Source: a virus. Taken from it: a stretch of DNA of 33,824 nt. Each line of letters begins with the position of its first letter. Position 1 is the first letter of the stretch. The position numbers were made by a program, and so were the translations under genes. The notes under the pieces were generated by a model. It was given only the letters and a program-made list of their open reading frames with translations, ran no database searches and was not told where the DNA came from. The stretch spans positions 1 through 33,824 of the IMG/VR virus record IMGVR_UViG_3300043540_000712; one strand, written 5' to 3'. Positions 15,750 to 22,214 of this stretch are shown here, one piece after another.

Positions 15750-15781
15750 AAAAGACGATCGCCTTTGAAAGTAGACATAAT

Positions 15782-15898
15782 CGGAGCTATACACTTTAGG
15801 GCTTGACACCTACCCCTTGATCGGCTACATTCCTACTTACCGGACGGGGTTTCCCTTCCGGCCCGCGCCTCGGGGTTCAGGGGCGGAGACGACAAATG
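15782..15898 (+). repeat. 117-bp promoter/leader repeat, copy 1
   Basis: Matches copy 2 (17137-17253) over 117 bp with four substitutions and no gaps, up to and including the ATG of the following gene. It holds a consensus promoter, TTGACA (15803-15808), 17 bp, TACATT (15826-15831). The untranslated leader of about 58 bases contains an inverted pair CCGGA/TCCGG (15840-15861) and a second GC-rich foldback before the GGAG ribosome-binding site. Two of the four differences fall in unpaired positions of the first hairpin. Confidence 0.88.
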
Positions 15899-16165
15899 AC
15901 CAACCACATCGGGCGCACCTTTACCCATCATGGCCTGAAAGGCGCGACGCAGACCGCGACCGTGATTGCTCAAACCGAACCGACGGGCAAGCGCGCGAAA
16001 GTCCTGTTGACGGTGCGCCTCGAAGACGGCACCGAATACAAGACAGATCCCACGCAAATCCCGCAAGAGATCGTTTTCGCCCCTCCCGCGACTGGCCCGA
16101 TGTTCACCGGCCGCGACAAATACCGCTATGACCGGAACGGCCGTATCTTCAGCGTGGAGGGCTGA
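15896..16165 (+). CDS. Cargo protein 1a of IS1595-like unit (89 aa)
   Basis: Starts at the ATG that ends leader copy 1, with GGAG 9 bases upstream. It reads as a small beta protein: TFTHHGLKGATQTATVIAQ, then KVLLTVRLEDGTEYKTDPTQIP and DKYRYDRNGRIFSVEG. No known family and no signal peptide. Codon use is less GC-rich than the phage genes nearby. The next cargo gene begins 2 bp after its stop. Such genes between a leader and an ISXO2-type transposase are probably passengers; the function is unknown. Confidence 0.72.
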   Translation: MTNHIGRTFTHHGLKGATQTATVIAQTEPTGKRAKVLLTVRLEDGTEYKTDPTQIPQEIVFAPPATGPMFTGRDKYRYDRNGRIFSVEG

Positions 16166-16167
16166 TC

Positions 16168-16473
16168 ATGGTCAATCATCCCAATCGCAGCAATGCAAGC
16201 TACCGCTTCATCGCTTTCTTCATGATCACTCTTCAACCCGCCGCGCATGCCGCGACGGCGAAAGACGCGATGGAACTGGCATCGCGCGACCTCCCAGACA
16301 CCGATTTTATCGAAGTCCTCGACTGCGGCGACAACGGCAGAAAGATTTGGACCGGCGGCGTTCAGCCCGCCAACCCAGTGCCACTTCATAAGGCTCGCGC
16401 CTTGCACACGACAGTGTTTCGCGGCGCCGGTTATGCGGAAAGTTGGCCTGCCATCCCTCTGACTGAGGGTTGA
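16168..16473 (+). CDS. Cargo protein 1b, possibly secreted (101 aa)
   Basis: GGAGGG precedes the ATG by 7 bases. Residues 13-29 form a hydrophobic stretch ending PAAHAATA after a basic start, which resembles a Sec signal peptide with an AHA cleavage site. The mature part is small and mixed (DFIEVLDCGDNGRKIWTGGVQP; ALHTTVFRGAGYAESWPAIP) with one Cys. No recognised domain. It sits between cargo 1a and the transposase, with a 3-bp gap to the latter. If exported it would act in the periplasm; that is inference. Confidence 0.65.
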   Translation: MVNHPNRSNASYRFIAFFMITLQPAAHAATAKDAMELASRDLPDTDFIEVLDCGDNGRKIWTGGVQPANPVPLHKARALHTTVFRGAGYAESWPAIPLTEG

Positions 16474-16476
16474 GAC

Positions 16477-17154
16477 ATGACCAGTATCCTTGAAGTTTAT
16501 CGCCGCTGGCCTGACCACGCGGCGTGCATCAAACATCTCGAGACGGTGCGGTGGGGCGAAAGCCCCACCTGCACCTATTGCGCGTCGCAGAAGGTGTCGA
16601 AACATCGCGAGGCACACCGGGATCGTTGGCAATGCCAGGAGTGCAAAAAGAGCTTTTCCGTCACGGTCGGCACGATTTTTCACAACACCCATATCGACCT
16701 GCAACGCTGGTTTTTGCTGGTTTCCCTGATGCTGAGCGCCAAGAAAGGTCTGTCCTCTATGCAGGCCGCTCGACACATCGAAATCCGCCAGCCTACCATC
16801 TGGTCGATGATGCACCGCATTCGGAAAGCGATGACGGACCACGGCGCGCTGCTGACTGGACTGGTCGAGATGGATGAAACCTACGTCGGCGGGAAACCCA
16901 GGAAGGCCAACCGCCGATCTGATGATCCGCCGGGTGGTCAGGGCGTATCGACCAAGCTGCCGATTATTGGCGCGGTTGAGCGCGGCGGACGGGTTAAGGC
17001 CAAGATCGTCAAGCGCGACGAATTGACCGGGGCGGACATGGAAACCGCGACGGTCACGACGGACGAAAACCGGGCTTACAGCCGGATCAACAATTTCGTG
17101 GCGCACCTCTGGATCAACCACTCGGTCAGTTATTCCCGGAACTATACACTTTAG
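16477..17154 (+). pseudogene. IS1595-family (ISXO2-like) transposase, truncated and internally deleted, copy 1
   Basis: N-terminal zinc ribbon: WGESPTCTYCASQKVSKH and RWQCQECKKSFSVTVGTIFHNTHI (CxxC pairs). This is followed by the helix-turn-helix KGLSSMQAARHIEIRQPTIWSMMHRIRKAM and the start of the DDE nuclease, LVEMDETYVGGKPRK (first Asp). A second catalytic region is present (VTTDENRAYSRI), but about 20 residues expected between ELTGADM and TVTTDE are missing. The frame stops at NHSVSYS where leader copy 2 begins, so the HTNxxE-type last catalytic segment is absent. Family length is about 300 residues; this has 225. It should be inactive. Confidence 0.88.
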
Positions 17155-17253
17155 GGCTTGACACCTACCCCTTGATCGGCTACATTCCTGCTTACCGGAC
17201 GGGGCTTCCCCTCCGGCCCGCGCCTCGGGGTTCAGGGGCGGAGACGACAAATG
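17137..17253 (+). repeat. 117-bp promoter/leader repeat, copy 2
   Basis: Same 117 bp as copy 1 (15782-15898) with four substitutions. It has the identical promoter TTGACA (17158-17163), 17 bp, TACATT (17181-17186), and the same foldback leader. Its left edge coincides with the point where transposase copy 1 loses homology to its family, and its right edge is the ATG of a different cargo gene. Confidence 0.88.
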
Positions 17254-17691
17254 CGCAACGGCAAACTGGCCAGCGACCAAGCTATCGAGATCGCCGAACC
17301 GGCGACGGTGGAAAAGGTCGGGGCCAATCGCGCGCGGGCCTTTTACGCCACCCAAGATGCGGCCGACGGCAAGATTTTCCGTGACGCCACGATCCGGAAA
17401 TTCGCCACCGAGGCTGAAGCTCGCGCCTATCTGCTTCAAGGCTACGACCCGAAAGAGTGGGACCTTTCGACCGCTGAAATCGGTCCTGGCGACTACCGCG
17501 ATTGCTGGATGGAATGGATGAAAGCGCCGCGCGTCGGCAATCCTGGTGCGGGCGACGGCTACGCGCCGTTCACGTTCAACCAGCTTTTCATTCAACATCC
17601 TGGTCAGCATCCCGGCGGTCGGTTCTGGTGGATCACGCCCGCCGTGGATGTGTTGATCATTACGGAAATCCACGAAATCGAAGTGGCCTGA
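17251..17691 (+). CDS. Cargo protein 2 of IS1595-like unit (146 aa)
   Basis: Begins at the ATG of leader copy 2. It shares nothing with cargo 1a or 1b. The first half reads TVEKVGANRARAFYATQDAADGKIFRDATIRKFATEAEARAYLLQGYD, like a small alpha/beta domain. The second half is aromatic-rich (YRDCWMEWMK, GRFWWITPAVDVLIITEIHEIEVA). There is no signal peptide or membrane helix and I do not recognise the family. The stop lies 3 bp before transposase copy 2. The arrangement leader-cargo-transposase is the same as in unit 1. Confidence 0.72.
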   Translation: MRNGKLASDQAIEIAEPATVEKVGANRARAFYATQDAADGKIFRDATIRKFATEAEARAYLLQGYDPKEWDLSTAEIGPGDYRDCWMEWMKAPRVGNPGAGDGYAPFTFNQLFIQHPGQHPGGRFWWITPAVDVLIITEIHEIEVA

Positions 17692-17694
17692 CCG

Positions 17695-18369
17695 ATGACT
17701 GGCATCGTCGAAGTCTATCGTCGCTGGCCCACGCGCGAAGCGTGCATCCAGCATCTTGAAAGCGTGCGATGGGGCGAAAGCCCCACGTGCGTTTATTGCG
17801 CGTCCGCCAAGGTCTCGCGCCACCGGGAATCGATGCGCGATGATCGCTGGCAATGCCAGGACTGCAAGAAATCGTTTTCTGTAACCGTGGGCACGATCTT
17901 CCACAAAACCCACATCGACCTGCAACGGTGGTTTTTGCTGATCTCGCTGATGATGGCGGCGAAAAAGGGGCTGTCGTCCATGCAGGCGGCACGTGATCTT
18001 GGAATGCGTCAGCCTACCGTGTGGTCGATGATGCATCGCGTGCGGAAATCGATGGTGGACGATGGGAATCTGTTGAGCGGTATTGTCGAAATGGACGAAA
18101 CGTACGTCGGCGGAAAGCCTCGGAAGGCAAATCGCCGGTCTGACGATCCGCCGGGCGGCCAGGGAGCTACCAGCAAAACACCAGTCATCGGCGCGATCGA
18201 ACGTGGTGGCCGCGTGAAGGCCAAGGCGACCACGAAGGCCGAATTGACGGGCGAGGATATGGTTAACGCCGTCCGCGAGATGGTGGCGAGCAAGGGCAAG
18301 TATAATATTGCCGGACGTTGTCATCATCGGCGGACCCACGAAGGTCGCCGTTGCCTACCTCGTCAATGA
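17695..18369 (+). pseudogene. IS1595-family (ISXO2-like) transposase, truncated, copy 2
   Basis: Roughly four-fifths identical to copy 1 by eye over the shared part: zinc ribbon (CVYCASAKVSRH; WQCQDCKKSFSVTVGTIFH), helix-turn-helix (KGLSSMQAARDLGMRQPTVWSMMHRVRKSM) and the first DDE segment (VEMDETYVGGKPRKANRRSDDPPGGQG). It keeps the VREMVASKG region lacking in copy 1, but family sequence ends at about 18300. The last 25 or so codons are out of family, reading another gene's frame. The second and third catalytic residues are missing, so it should be inactive. The break falls in the sequence GCAAGTATAATATTGCC, which recurs at 19374. Confidence 0.88.
18296..18312 (+). repeat. 17-bp direct repeat, left copy
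   Basis: GCAAGTATAATATTGCC, with one mismatch to 19374-19390 (GCAAGTACAATATTGCC), followed in both places by two bases and GACG. It marks the end of transposase homology. Confidence 0.6.
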
Positions 18370-18391
18370 AAAGGCGGCATGTCATGGCTAA
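18311..18391 (+). pseudogene. 3' remnant of an unknown gene
   Basis: In the frame other than the transposase, 26 codons beginning PDVVIIGGPTKVAVAYLV and ending at a TAA at 18389-18391 read like the tail of a real alpha/beta protein. The frame overlaps the next gene start by 8 bp, as in a coupled operon. The front half is replaced by transposase sequence, so this looks like a gene truncated by the mobile element. Short, so the call is tentative. Confidence 0.45.
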
Positions 18392-18593
18392 GCACGGCCG
18401 GTATATGGTGGAGTTAAACTCAGAGGAGAGAGGCCCTGAGAGCGAAGCCGATAAAATCGCGCAATCTCGTCGAGTCGCGCAAGAGTTAGGGTGGAATGGC
18501 CCCGTTTTTGCTCCTAAGGAGCAGCTTTTGCCGACCGCGCACCAACACAAGGATAGCCTCAGCCGGACTGTAGGGGGGCGCCATCATGACTGA
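18384..18593 (+). CDS. Hypothetical small protein (69 aa)
   Basis: ATG at 18384 with AAGGCGG upstream; it overlaps the stop of the truncated frame before it. Charged and short: GRYMVELNSEERGPESEADKIAQSRRVAQELGWNGPVFAP. Its GC content is lower than in the surrounding phage genes. No family recognised. It overlaps the next gene by 8 bp, so these small genes form one transcript. Confidence 0.6.
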   Translation: MAKHGRYMVELNSEERGPESEADKIAQSRRVAQELGWNGPVFAPKEQLLPTAHQHKDSLSRTVGGRHHD

Positions 18594-18771
18594 TACAGGG
18601 ACTGCCAAGGATTCCCCTCGTAGTAAGACTCAATCCGAACGGTTCATCGAAATGGCCCGAGAACTCGGCTGCGACGAGGACGAAGCGGCCTTCGAGGAGG
18701 CGCTTCGGAAGGTGGCTCAATCCACGCATCAGCCGAAGCGCGAGCGGGTAAAACGGAAACTGAAAGAGTGA
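18586..18771 (+). CDS. Hypothetical small acidic/basic protein (61 aa)
   Basis: Starts at ATG 18586 after GGGGGGCG and overlaps the preceding gene by 8 bp. Reads SKTQSERFIEMARELGCDEDEAAFEEALRKVAQ, then a strongly basic tail KPKRERVKRKLKE in outline. The core (FIEMARELGCDEDEAAFEEALRKVA) resembles short host-associated proteins of unknown function. No catalytic motif is evident. Confidence 0.6.
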   Translation: MTDTGTAKDSPRSKTQSERFIEMARELGCDEDEAAFEEALRKVAQSTHQPKRERVKRKLKE

Positions 18772-18822
18772 CGCGCTCACATCGGTGATTGGCGTTCCTG
18801 CATATGACGCTGGATTCTTGTC

Positions 18823-19041
18823 ATGAGCCATTCACCGCCGGTCGCGGACAACATAATCCGTCCGCTTGACCTCCGTCGCACGGCAGCGGCCATCGCCTCT
18901 AACTACGGAGACGAGGGCGCTATCGTGATTACCCGTGGGAAAGACGGGATTAGGGTGGGGGTACACAACCTTAATCCTAGCGATCTGCAAGACGTGCTGT
19001 GTGTCGCTATCCACCACGCCGTAGCGAAGACGCTGGCTTGA
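18823..19041 (+). CDS. Hypothetical small protein (72 aa)
   Basis: ATG at 18823, 51 bp after the previous stop, with no strong ribosome-binding site. The sequence IASNYGDEGAIVITRGKDGIRVGVHNLNPSDLQDVLCVAIHHAVAK reads as a compact alpha/beta protein. I cannot name a family. Its 3' end overlaps the 3' end of the HNH gene on the other strand by 35 bp (tail-to-tail). Confidence 0.58.
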   Translation: MSHSPPVADNIIRPLDLRRTAAAIASNYGDEGAIVITRGKDGIRVGVHNLNPSDLQDVLCVAIHHAVAKTLA

Positions 19042-19318
19042 ATGGATAGGCGTCGCCTTTTTCCCGGTTGGCGTCCGTTTGAAGCGGTTGGAGGTTCTGG
19101 AGATTATCCGATCCTCCTTTAGCCACTGGCTTGATGTGGTCAACTTCCCAGCTTTTTGCCCCCTGCTTTCCGAACGATGGTTTGTAAATCTCATTGCCGA
19201 ACGCGTCGCGGCGATACAGGTCAGGGTCTTTGCCTCTGATCTGCTCACCTTTATCCCACACCTGCGCGATGCGTTCTGGCGATATGGCAGAGCGGGACGG
19301 GGTTTTGCGGGTAGCCAT
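19007..19318 (-). CDS. HNH endonuclease-like protein (103 aa)
   Basis: The core HNH is clear near the end: WEVDHIKPVAKGGSDNLQNLQPLQTDANREKGD, with Asp-His, Asn and a closing Asn/Lys region in place of the classical last His. The N-terminal part is basic (SAISPERIAQVWDKGEQIRGKDPDLYRRDAFGNEIYK). The ATG at 19318 follows AGGG by 8 bases; a longer start at 19384 would lack one. It differs clearly from the HNH at 11.6 kb (no Cys pairs). It lies on the minus strand inside the segment bounded by the 17-bp direct repeats, so it may have travelled with that insert. Confidence 0.82.
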   Translation of the reverse strand: MATRKTPSRSAISPERIAQVWDKGEQIRGKDPDLYRRDAFGNEIYKPSFGKQGAKSWEVDHIKPVAKGGSDNLQNLQPLQTDANREKGDAYPFKPASSLRRGG

Positions 19319-19373
19319 TCGAGTCGCCCTTGTGCTGATAGAGCTTGTGCGCTCCCAGATATAGTTTGGGTTT

Positions 19374-19390
19374 AGCAAGTACAATATTGC
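19374..19390 (+). repeat. 17-bp direct repeat, right copy
   Basis: GCAAGTACAATATTGCC, same orientation and one mismatch to 18296-18312. Together the two copies enclose 1.06 kb with four small genes and one gene remnant. Confidence 0.6.
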
Positions 19391-19472
19391 CCCGACGGCC
19401 CGATATCTGCCCGTCGAACCCCGTTGCCACTGGCCATTAGAAAAGTGTCAAGGGAAGGCACGCCTCAGTAGC

Positions 19473-19970
19473 CTACGCTGGGAGGGTTACACGCATCCAC
19501 TTCTCGACTGCCCGTGACGATGGCCCGACCTTGCCGCCGGCAGCGACGCAGAATCCGGGGCGGTTCAGCCTGGTCACCATGCGATCGATCCCACGTCCCC
19601 ACCGCGTCTTGAGAGTGTCCGAATGCAGCCCAGTGATCAGCCGCAGACGGTGCCAGGTGAACACGTAGCGCGGTCGCTCGGGCGGAGAGTCCGGGAAAAC
19701 CAGCGAGCGCATCAGCACCAGGCGCCGCTCCTCCATCTGCTCGATCAGCGCCACCCAGCCATACACCAGGTCCATGTCGCTGATCGCGGCCGAGGTCGGA
19801 GTGGGGTATCGCCGGCCTGGGTCGCCGGCGACCGGAAACGGCCAGAGTGATCGCTCTCCCGCCGGAAAGCATCCTGCCCAGGGCAGCGCCATCAACGTGC
19901 GGCCAGCCGCTTCGAGGGTTGCCTCAACCCATCCAGCCGTAAAGTCGCCGACTGATGGCATATTGCGCAT
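19473..19970 (-). CDS. DUF6362-like protein (165 aa)
   Basis: Pattern typical of a small alphaproteobacterial phage protein family: WVEATLEAAGRTLMALPW, SLWPFPVAGDPGRRYPTPTSAAISDMDLVYGWVALI, then VFTWHRLRLITGLHSDTLKTRWGRGIDRMVTRLN. The last part looks like a helix-turn-helix (TGLHSDTLKTRWGRGIDRMV), so it may bind DNA. ATG 19970 is preferred because GGAAGG and AGGCC stand upstream; the next ATG (19961) has none. It is transcribed from the promoter at 20001-20030, beside the att region. The family name is from memory and should be checked. Confidence 0.75.
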   Translation of the reverse strand: MRNMPSVGDFTAGWVEATLEAAGRTLMALPWAGCFPAGERSLWPFPVAGDPGRRYPTPTSAAISDMDLVYGWVALIEQMEERRLVLMRSLVFPDSPPERPRYVFTWHRLRLITGLHSDTLKTRWGRGIDRMVTRLNRPGFCVAAGGKVGPSSRAVEKWMRVTLPA

Positions 19971-20000
19971 GAGGCCTGCCTTCCGAGACGAAACGGGCGA

Positions 20001-20030
20001 TATATCCCCGAACGATCACTGTTTGGTCAA
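20001..20030 (-). promoter_or_regulatory. Promoter of the DUF6362-like gene
   Basis: On the minus strand TTGACC (20030-20025), an 18-bp spacer and GATATA (20006-20001), 31 bases before the ATG at 19970. It is the only good -35/-10 pair in the interval and faces away from the att site. Confidence 0.6.
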
Positions 20031-20103
20031 TTATCAGGACGGACACGGTCTGGATTGCCCTCTGATGCCGTCGCTGACGGATCAATCTCCGTGCGCTAAG
20101 ATC

Positions 20104-20307
20104 GTGAGACATGGCGCCCATAAGCCGTTGATCTCTCGTGGGCAGCCATAGCGCGAAAATTGTCTCACTTCATTATGGTTTCAGGAGAGGCAGGTGGATC
20201 ATAATCCCTTGGTCGGTGGTTCAAATCCGCCCGCCGCTACCATCATTTCAAAGACTTAGCGGGAAGCAGGCCGCGCGTGAGACACTTCCGAGCCGTTGCG
20301 TGAGACA
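20104..20307 (+). other. attP: Candidate attP: tRNA 3'-end core with flanking arm repeats
   Basis: The core, about 20197-20242, equals the 3' half of a CAU-anticodon tRNA (Met or Ile2). It has an anticodon loop with CAT at 20200-20202, a variable loop TGGTC, a T-arm GGTGG TTCAAAT CCGCC (20215-20231), an acceptor strand CGCCGCT, A and encoded CCA (20240-20242). No 5' half precedes it, so it is not a working tRNA. The octamer GTGAGACA occurs at 20104-20111 (+), 20161-20168 (-), 20277-20284 (+) and 20300-20307 (+), two on each side of the core, as integrase arm-type sites do. GACACTTC/GAAGTGTC (20281-20288, 20318-20325) add an inverted pair. The integrase gene ends 12 bp further on. Both arms being present argues for attP rather than attL or attR. 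Confidence 0.78.
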
Positions 20308-20336
20308 ATCGGTTCGCGAAGTGTCCCGCCCGCCCC

Positions 20337-21491
20337 CTATTTCGGCCTCTCAATCGCCCGCAGCGCAAGCACCCGCGCGTCGGCGCTACGGCGGTAATGC
20401 GCCCGCATCCGCGGGTCAGCGTGTGGCGCAATCGCGTCCAGTTCGGCGTCGGTCGCCCCTCGTTGCGCCAGGTCCGCTAACCGCCCCTTCCGCAACCCGT
20501 GAAACGACACGCCATCGAGGCCAGCAGCCCTGATCGCCACCGCGATCTCGTGGTTAAAATGGTCGATCCGCCACGGCCGACCATCCGGCCGCGTCAGCAG
20601 GGTCACTGCGTCCGAAGGCGGCGCGCTGTCCAACCAGCGGGTCAAATCTGGGTGCTCCGGGATGTCCCGCGTTGCTCCGCTCGTGCGCTTGGTCTTCGAT
20701 GGCGTGACCGTGATCCAACCGCCTCGGCGGGCGCTCCGGGTCACGACCAGGCAATCGGCCTTGCGAAGCGCCGTATACCAGCCCAGCGCCACTGCCCGCT
20801 TGAGGGCATCATGCACATCCGCGCAGGCCAGGAACTGGTCAACCATCTCCTGCGTCCAGGGTGTATAGCCCTCGCCGTCGCTGCGCAGGCGCCGCGGCCT
20901 CGCCGCCGGATTGTCGGATCGCCAGCCCAGCACCCCGCGCGCATACGACATCAGGATGCCGAGGACAGTCACGATGCGGTTGGCCTGGCGCACGTTCGGC
21001 ACCTCGACGGTCCGACCCGGCTCGCCTGGCACCGGTTCTGTGCGTGTTGCATGCCGGCGCTGGATGCGGCGGACGTGGTGTGGCTGCAGCGTGGCCACCT
21101 GCAGGTCGCCGTACAGGTCCTCCAGCGGGCGCAGGGCCTTCTCGTAGTCGCGCCGGGTCGCCGGCGCCAGGCGCTGGAAGTCGTCGGCCCGATAGTGAGC
21201 GATCAAATCGGCCATCGTGCGTGGCGCGATGGACCGCGCCGCGCCGGCTAACGCCGCTGCCTGCTCTGCCGCCTCCCAGGCGGCGTGTGCGCCGTTCCAT
21301 GCGGTCGTGAGGGCGGCAGCATCAGCGGGATCGACGGGGCTGCCGTCCGGGCCGCACAGGCGGCGGTTGATGCCCGCGCGCCGGTAATAGGCCACCGGCT
21401 TCCCTCTGGCCCGATAGACCTTCAGGTATCGCAGGCGCACCGTCCCCAAGCCGCCGGTCCCAATCGTTGGCGTCGTCACTCGCACTGGCAT
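20337..21491 (-). CDS. int: Phage integrase, tyrosine recombinase (384 aa)
   Basis: Integrates and excises the phage at the tRNA gene. N-terminal arm-binding region: LRYLKVYRARGKPVAYYRR. Core-binding domain: MADLIAHYRADDFQRLAPATRRDYEKALRPLEDLYGD. Catalytic domain: GWYTALRKADCLVV (Arg), VTPSKTKRT (Lys), FHGLRKGRLADLAQRG (His-x-x-Arg), APHADPRMRAHYRRS (His, nucleophile Tyr). All active-site residues are present. ATG 21491 has GAGG 6 bases upstream; GTG at 21440 is an alternative. It runs toward the att core only 94 bp away, the usual phage order. The operon upstream contains an AlpA/Xis-like gene. Confidence 0.95.
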   Translation of the reverse strand: MPVRVTTPTIGTGGLGTVRLRYLKVYRARGKPVAYYRRAGINRRLCGPDGSPVDPADAAALTTAWNGAHAAWEAAEQAAALAGAARSIAPRTMADLIAHYRADDFQRLAPATRRDYEKALRPLEDLYGDLQVATLQPHHVRRIQRRHATRTEPVPGEPGRTVEVPNVRQANRIVTVLGILMSYARGVLGWRSDNPAARPRRLRSDGEGYTPWTQEMVDQFLACADVHDALKRAVALGWYTALRKADCLVVTRSARRGGWITVTPSKTKRTSGATRDIPEHPDLTRWLDSAPPSDAVTLLTRPDGRPWRIDHFNHEIAVAIRAAGLDGVSFHGLRKGRLADLAQRGATDAELDAIAPHADPRMRAHYRRSADARVLALRAIERPK

Positions 21492-21705
21492 CCGAGGCCT
21501 CACCGAACTCGCTGTCAATCCAGGCATCCAGCACTGCGCGGGACCACACGACGACGCGGCTGCCCGCGGAAAACGGCCGACCTTTCGGGAGGCGCCCTGC
21601 CGCCGCCTCCCGCACCAGCAGCGCGCGCGATACCCCGAGGTAGCGGGCAGCCACCTCTGCCCGCATCAGCGCAGGCCAGTCCGGAGCGTCGGCGAGGTCC
21701 CTCAC
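21322..21705 (-). CDS. AlpA/excisionase-like helix-turn-helix protein (up to 127 aa)
   Basis: The N-terminal 65 residues are a MerR-like winged helix of the AlpA/Xis type: LMRAEVAARYLGVSRALLVREAAAGRLPKGRPFSAGSRVVVWSRAVLDAWI. The rest, overlapping the integrase gene by about 170 bp, is Asp/Ser then Pro/Arg-rich and may be translated but is not a domain. It starts at a GTG at 21705. It may direct excision or regulate the integrase. An overlap this long with int is odd; a shorter true product or a later int start would reduce it. Confidence 0.75.
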   Translation of the reverse strand: MRDLADAPDWPALMRAEVAARYLGVSRALLVREAAAGRLPKGRPFSAGSRVVVWSRAVLDAWIDSEFGEASDASASDDANDWDRRLGDGAPAIPEGLSGQREAGGLLPARGHQPPPVRPGRQPRRSR

Positions 21706-21714
21706 CGCCGCTCG

Positions 21715-21984
21715 TTACATACCGAGGGCGCGGCGGTAGACGTCGAGCATCGTCTCCAGCTCCTCGACCTCGGCCGCTTCCTGCTTGCGGATGCGGAGCA
21801 GCTGGCGGAGCACCTTGACATCGAAGCCGGCCGACTTCGCCTCGGCGTAGATGTCCTTGATGTCGCCGCCTAACGCCTTGCGTTCTTCCTCCAGGCGTTC
21901 GATCCGCTCAACGATGCTGCGCAGCCGATCGGCCGCGATGCCGGCTGTCTTGATCTCGTCTTTGCTGACCTGGCGCTGGCTCAT
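21715..21984 (-). CDS. GapR-family (DUF2312) nucleoid-associated protein (89 aa)
   Basis: GapR of Caulobacter binds overtwisted DNA ahead of replication forks and polymerases and stimulates topoisomerases. The match covers the whole chain: IAADRLRSIVERIERLEEERKALGGDIKDIYAEAKSAGFDVKVLRQLLRIRKQ, ending in the family's LDVYRRALGM. ATG 21984 is chosen over an upstream start because GGAGG lies 7 bases before it. The residues that line the DNA channel (Lys/Arg in FDVKVLRQLLRIRKQ) are retained. A phage copy beside integrase and Xis may help DNA replication or recombination, or interfere with host GapR; that is inference. Confidence 0.93.
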   Translation of the reverse strand: MSQRQVSKDEIKTAGIAADRLRSIVERIERLEEERKALGGDIKDIYAEAKSAGFDVKVLRQLLRIRKQEAAEVEELETMLDVYRRALGM

Positions 21985-22049
21985 ACGCTCGCCTCCCCCC
22001 TGAGAACCCTGAGACGGATCGGTCCGAAGCTGTGGATCGCCCTGCTTGG

Positions 22050-22214
22050 TCACAGCAGCCAGTTCCCCAGCACGATCCCGACAACCAGGTCACCGATCCA
22101 GCCGGCGACGATCGCCCGGTTGAGCACGAAGCCCCCGTGTGACGGCAGGCTGGCCTGCTGAAAGCCTGAGATCGCCGCGGCGGCCGTCAGGCACAGGATC
22201 AGGAACGGCAGCAT
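22050..22214 (-). CDS. Small two-helix membrane protein (54 aa)
   Basis: Starts at an ATG overlapping the preceding stop (TGATG). Two hydrophobic segments, MLPFLILCLTAAAAISGF (1-18) and IVAGWIGDLVVGIVLGNWLL (35-54), joined by a short loop, with only one basic residue. It should insert in the inner membrane. Size and topology allow a holin- or superinfection-exclusion-type role, but its place in the integrase operon fits the latter better. No family recognised. Confidence 0.62.
   Translation of the reverse strand: MLPFLILCLTAAAAISGFQQASLPSHGGFVLNRAIVAGWIGDLVVGIVLGNWLL

Noticed and set aside
15840-15898. Known riboswitch class in the leader repeat
   Set aside because: I could not match it to any class I know (guanidine, preQ1, SAM, fluoride considered), so only a foldback is reported.
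16126-18339. Minus-strand frame of 737 codons with internal repeats
   Set aside because: It runs antisense through both leader-cargo-transposase units, and its repeats simply mirror that duplication. Coding signals are on the plus strand.
20190-20242. Functional tRNA gene
   Set aside because: Only the anticodon loop to CCA is present; there is no D-arm or 5' acceptor strand, and the anticodon stem is mismatched. It is better explained as an att core.
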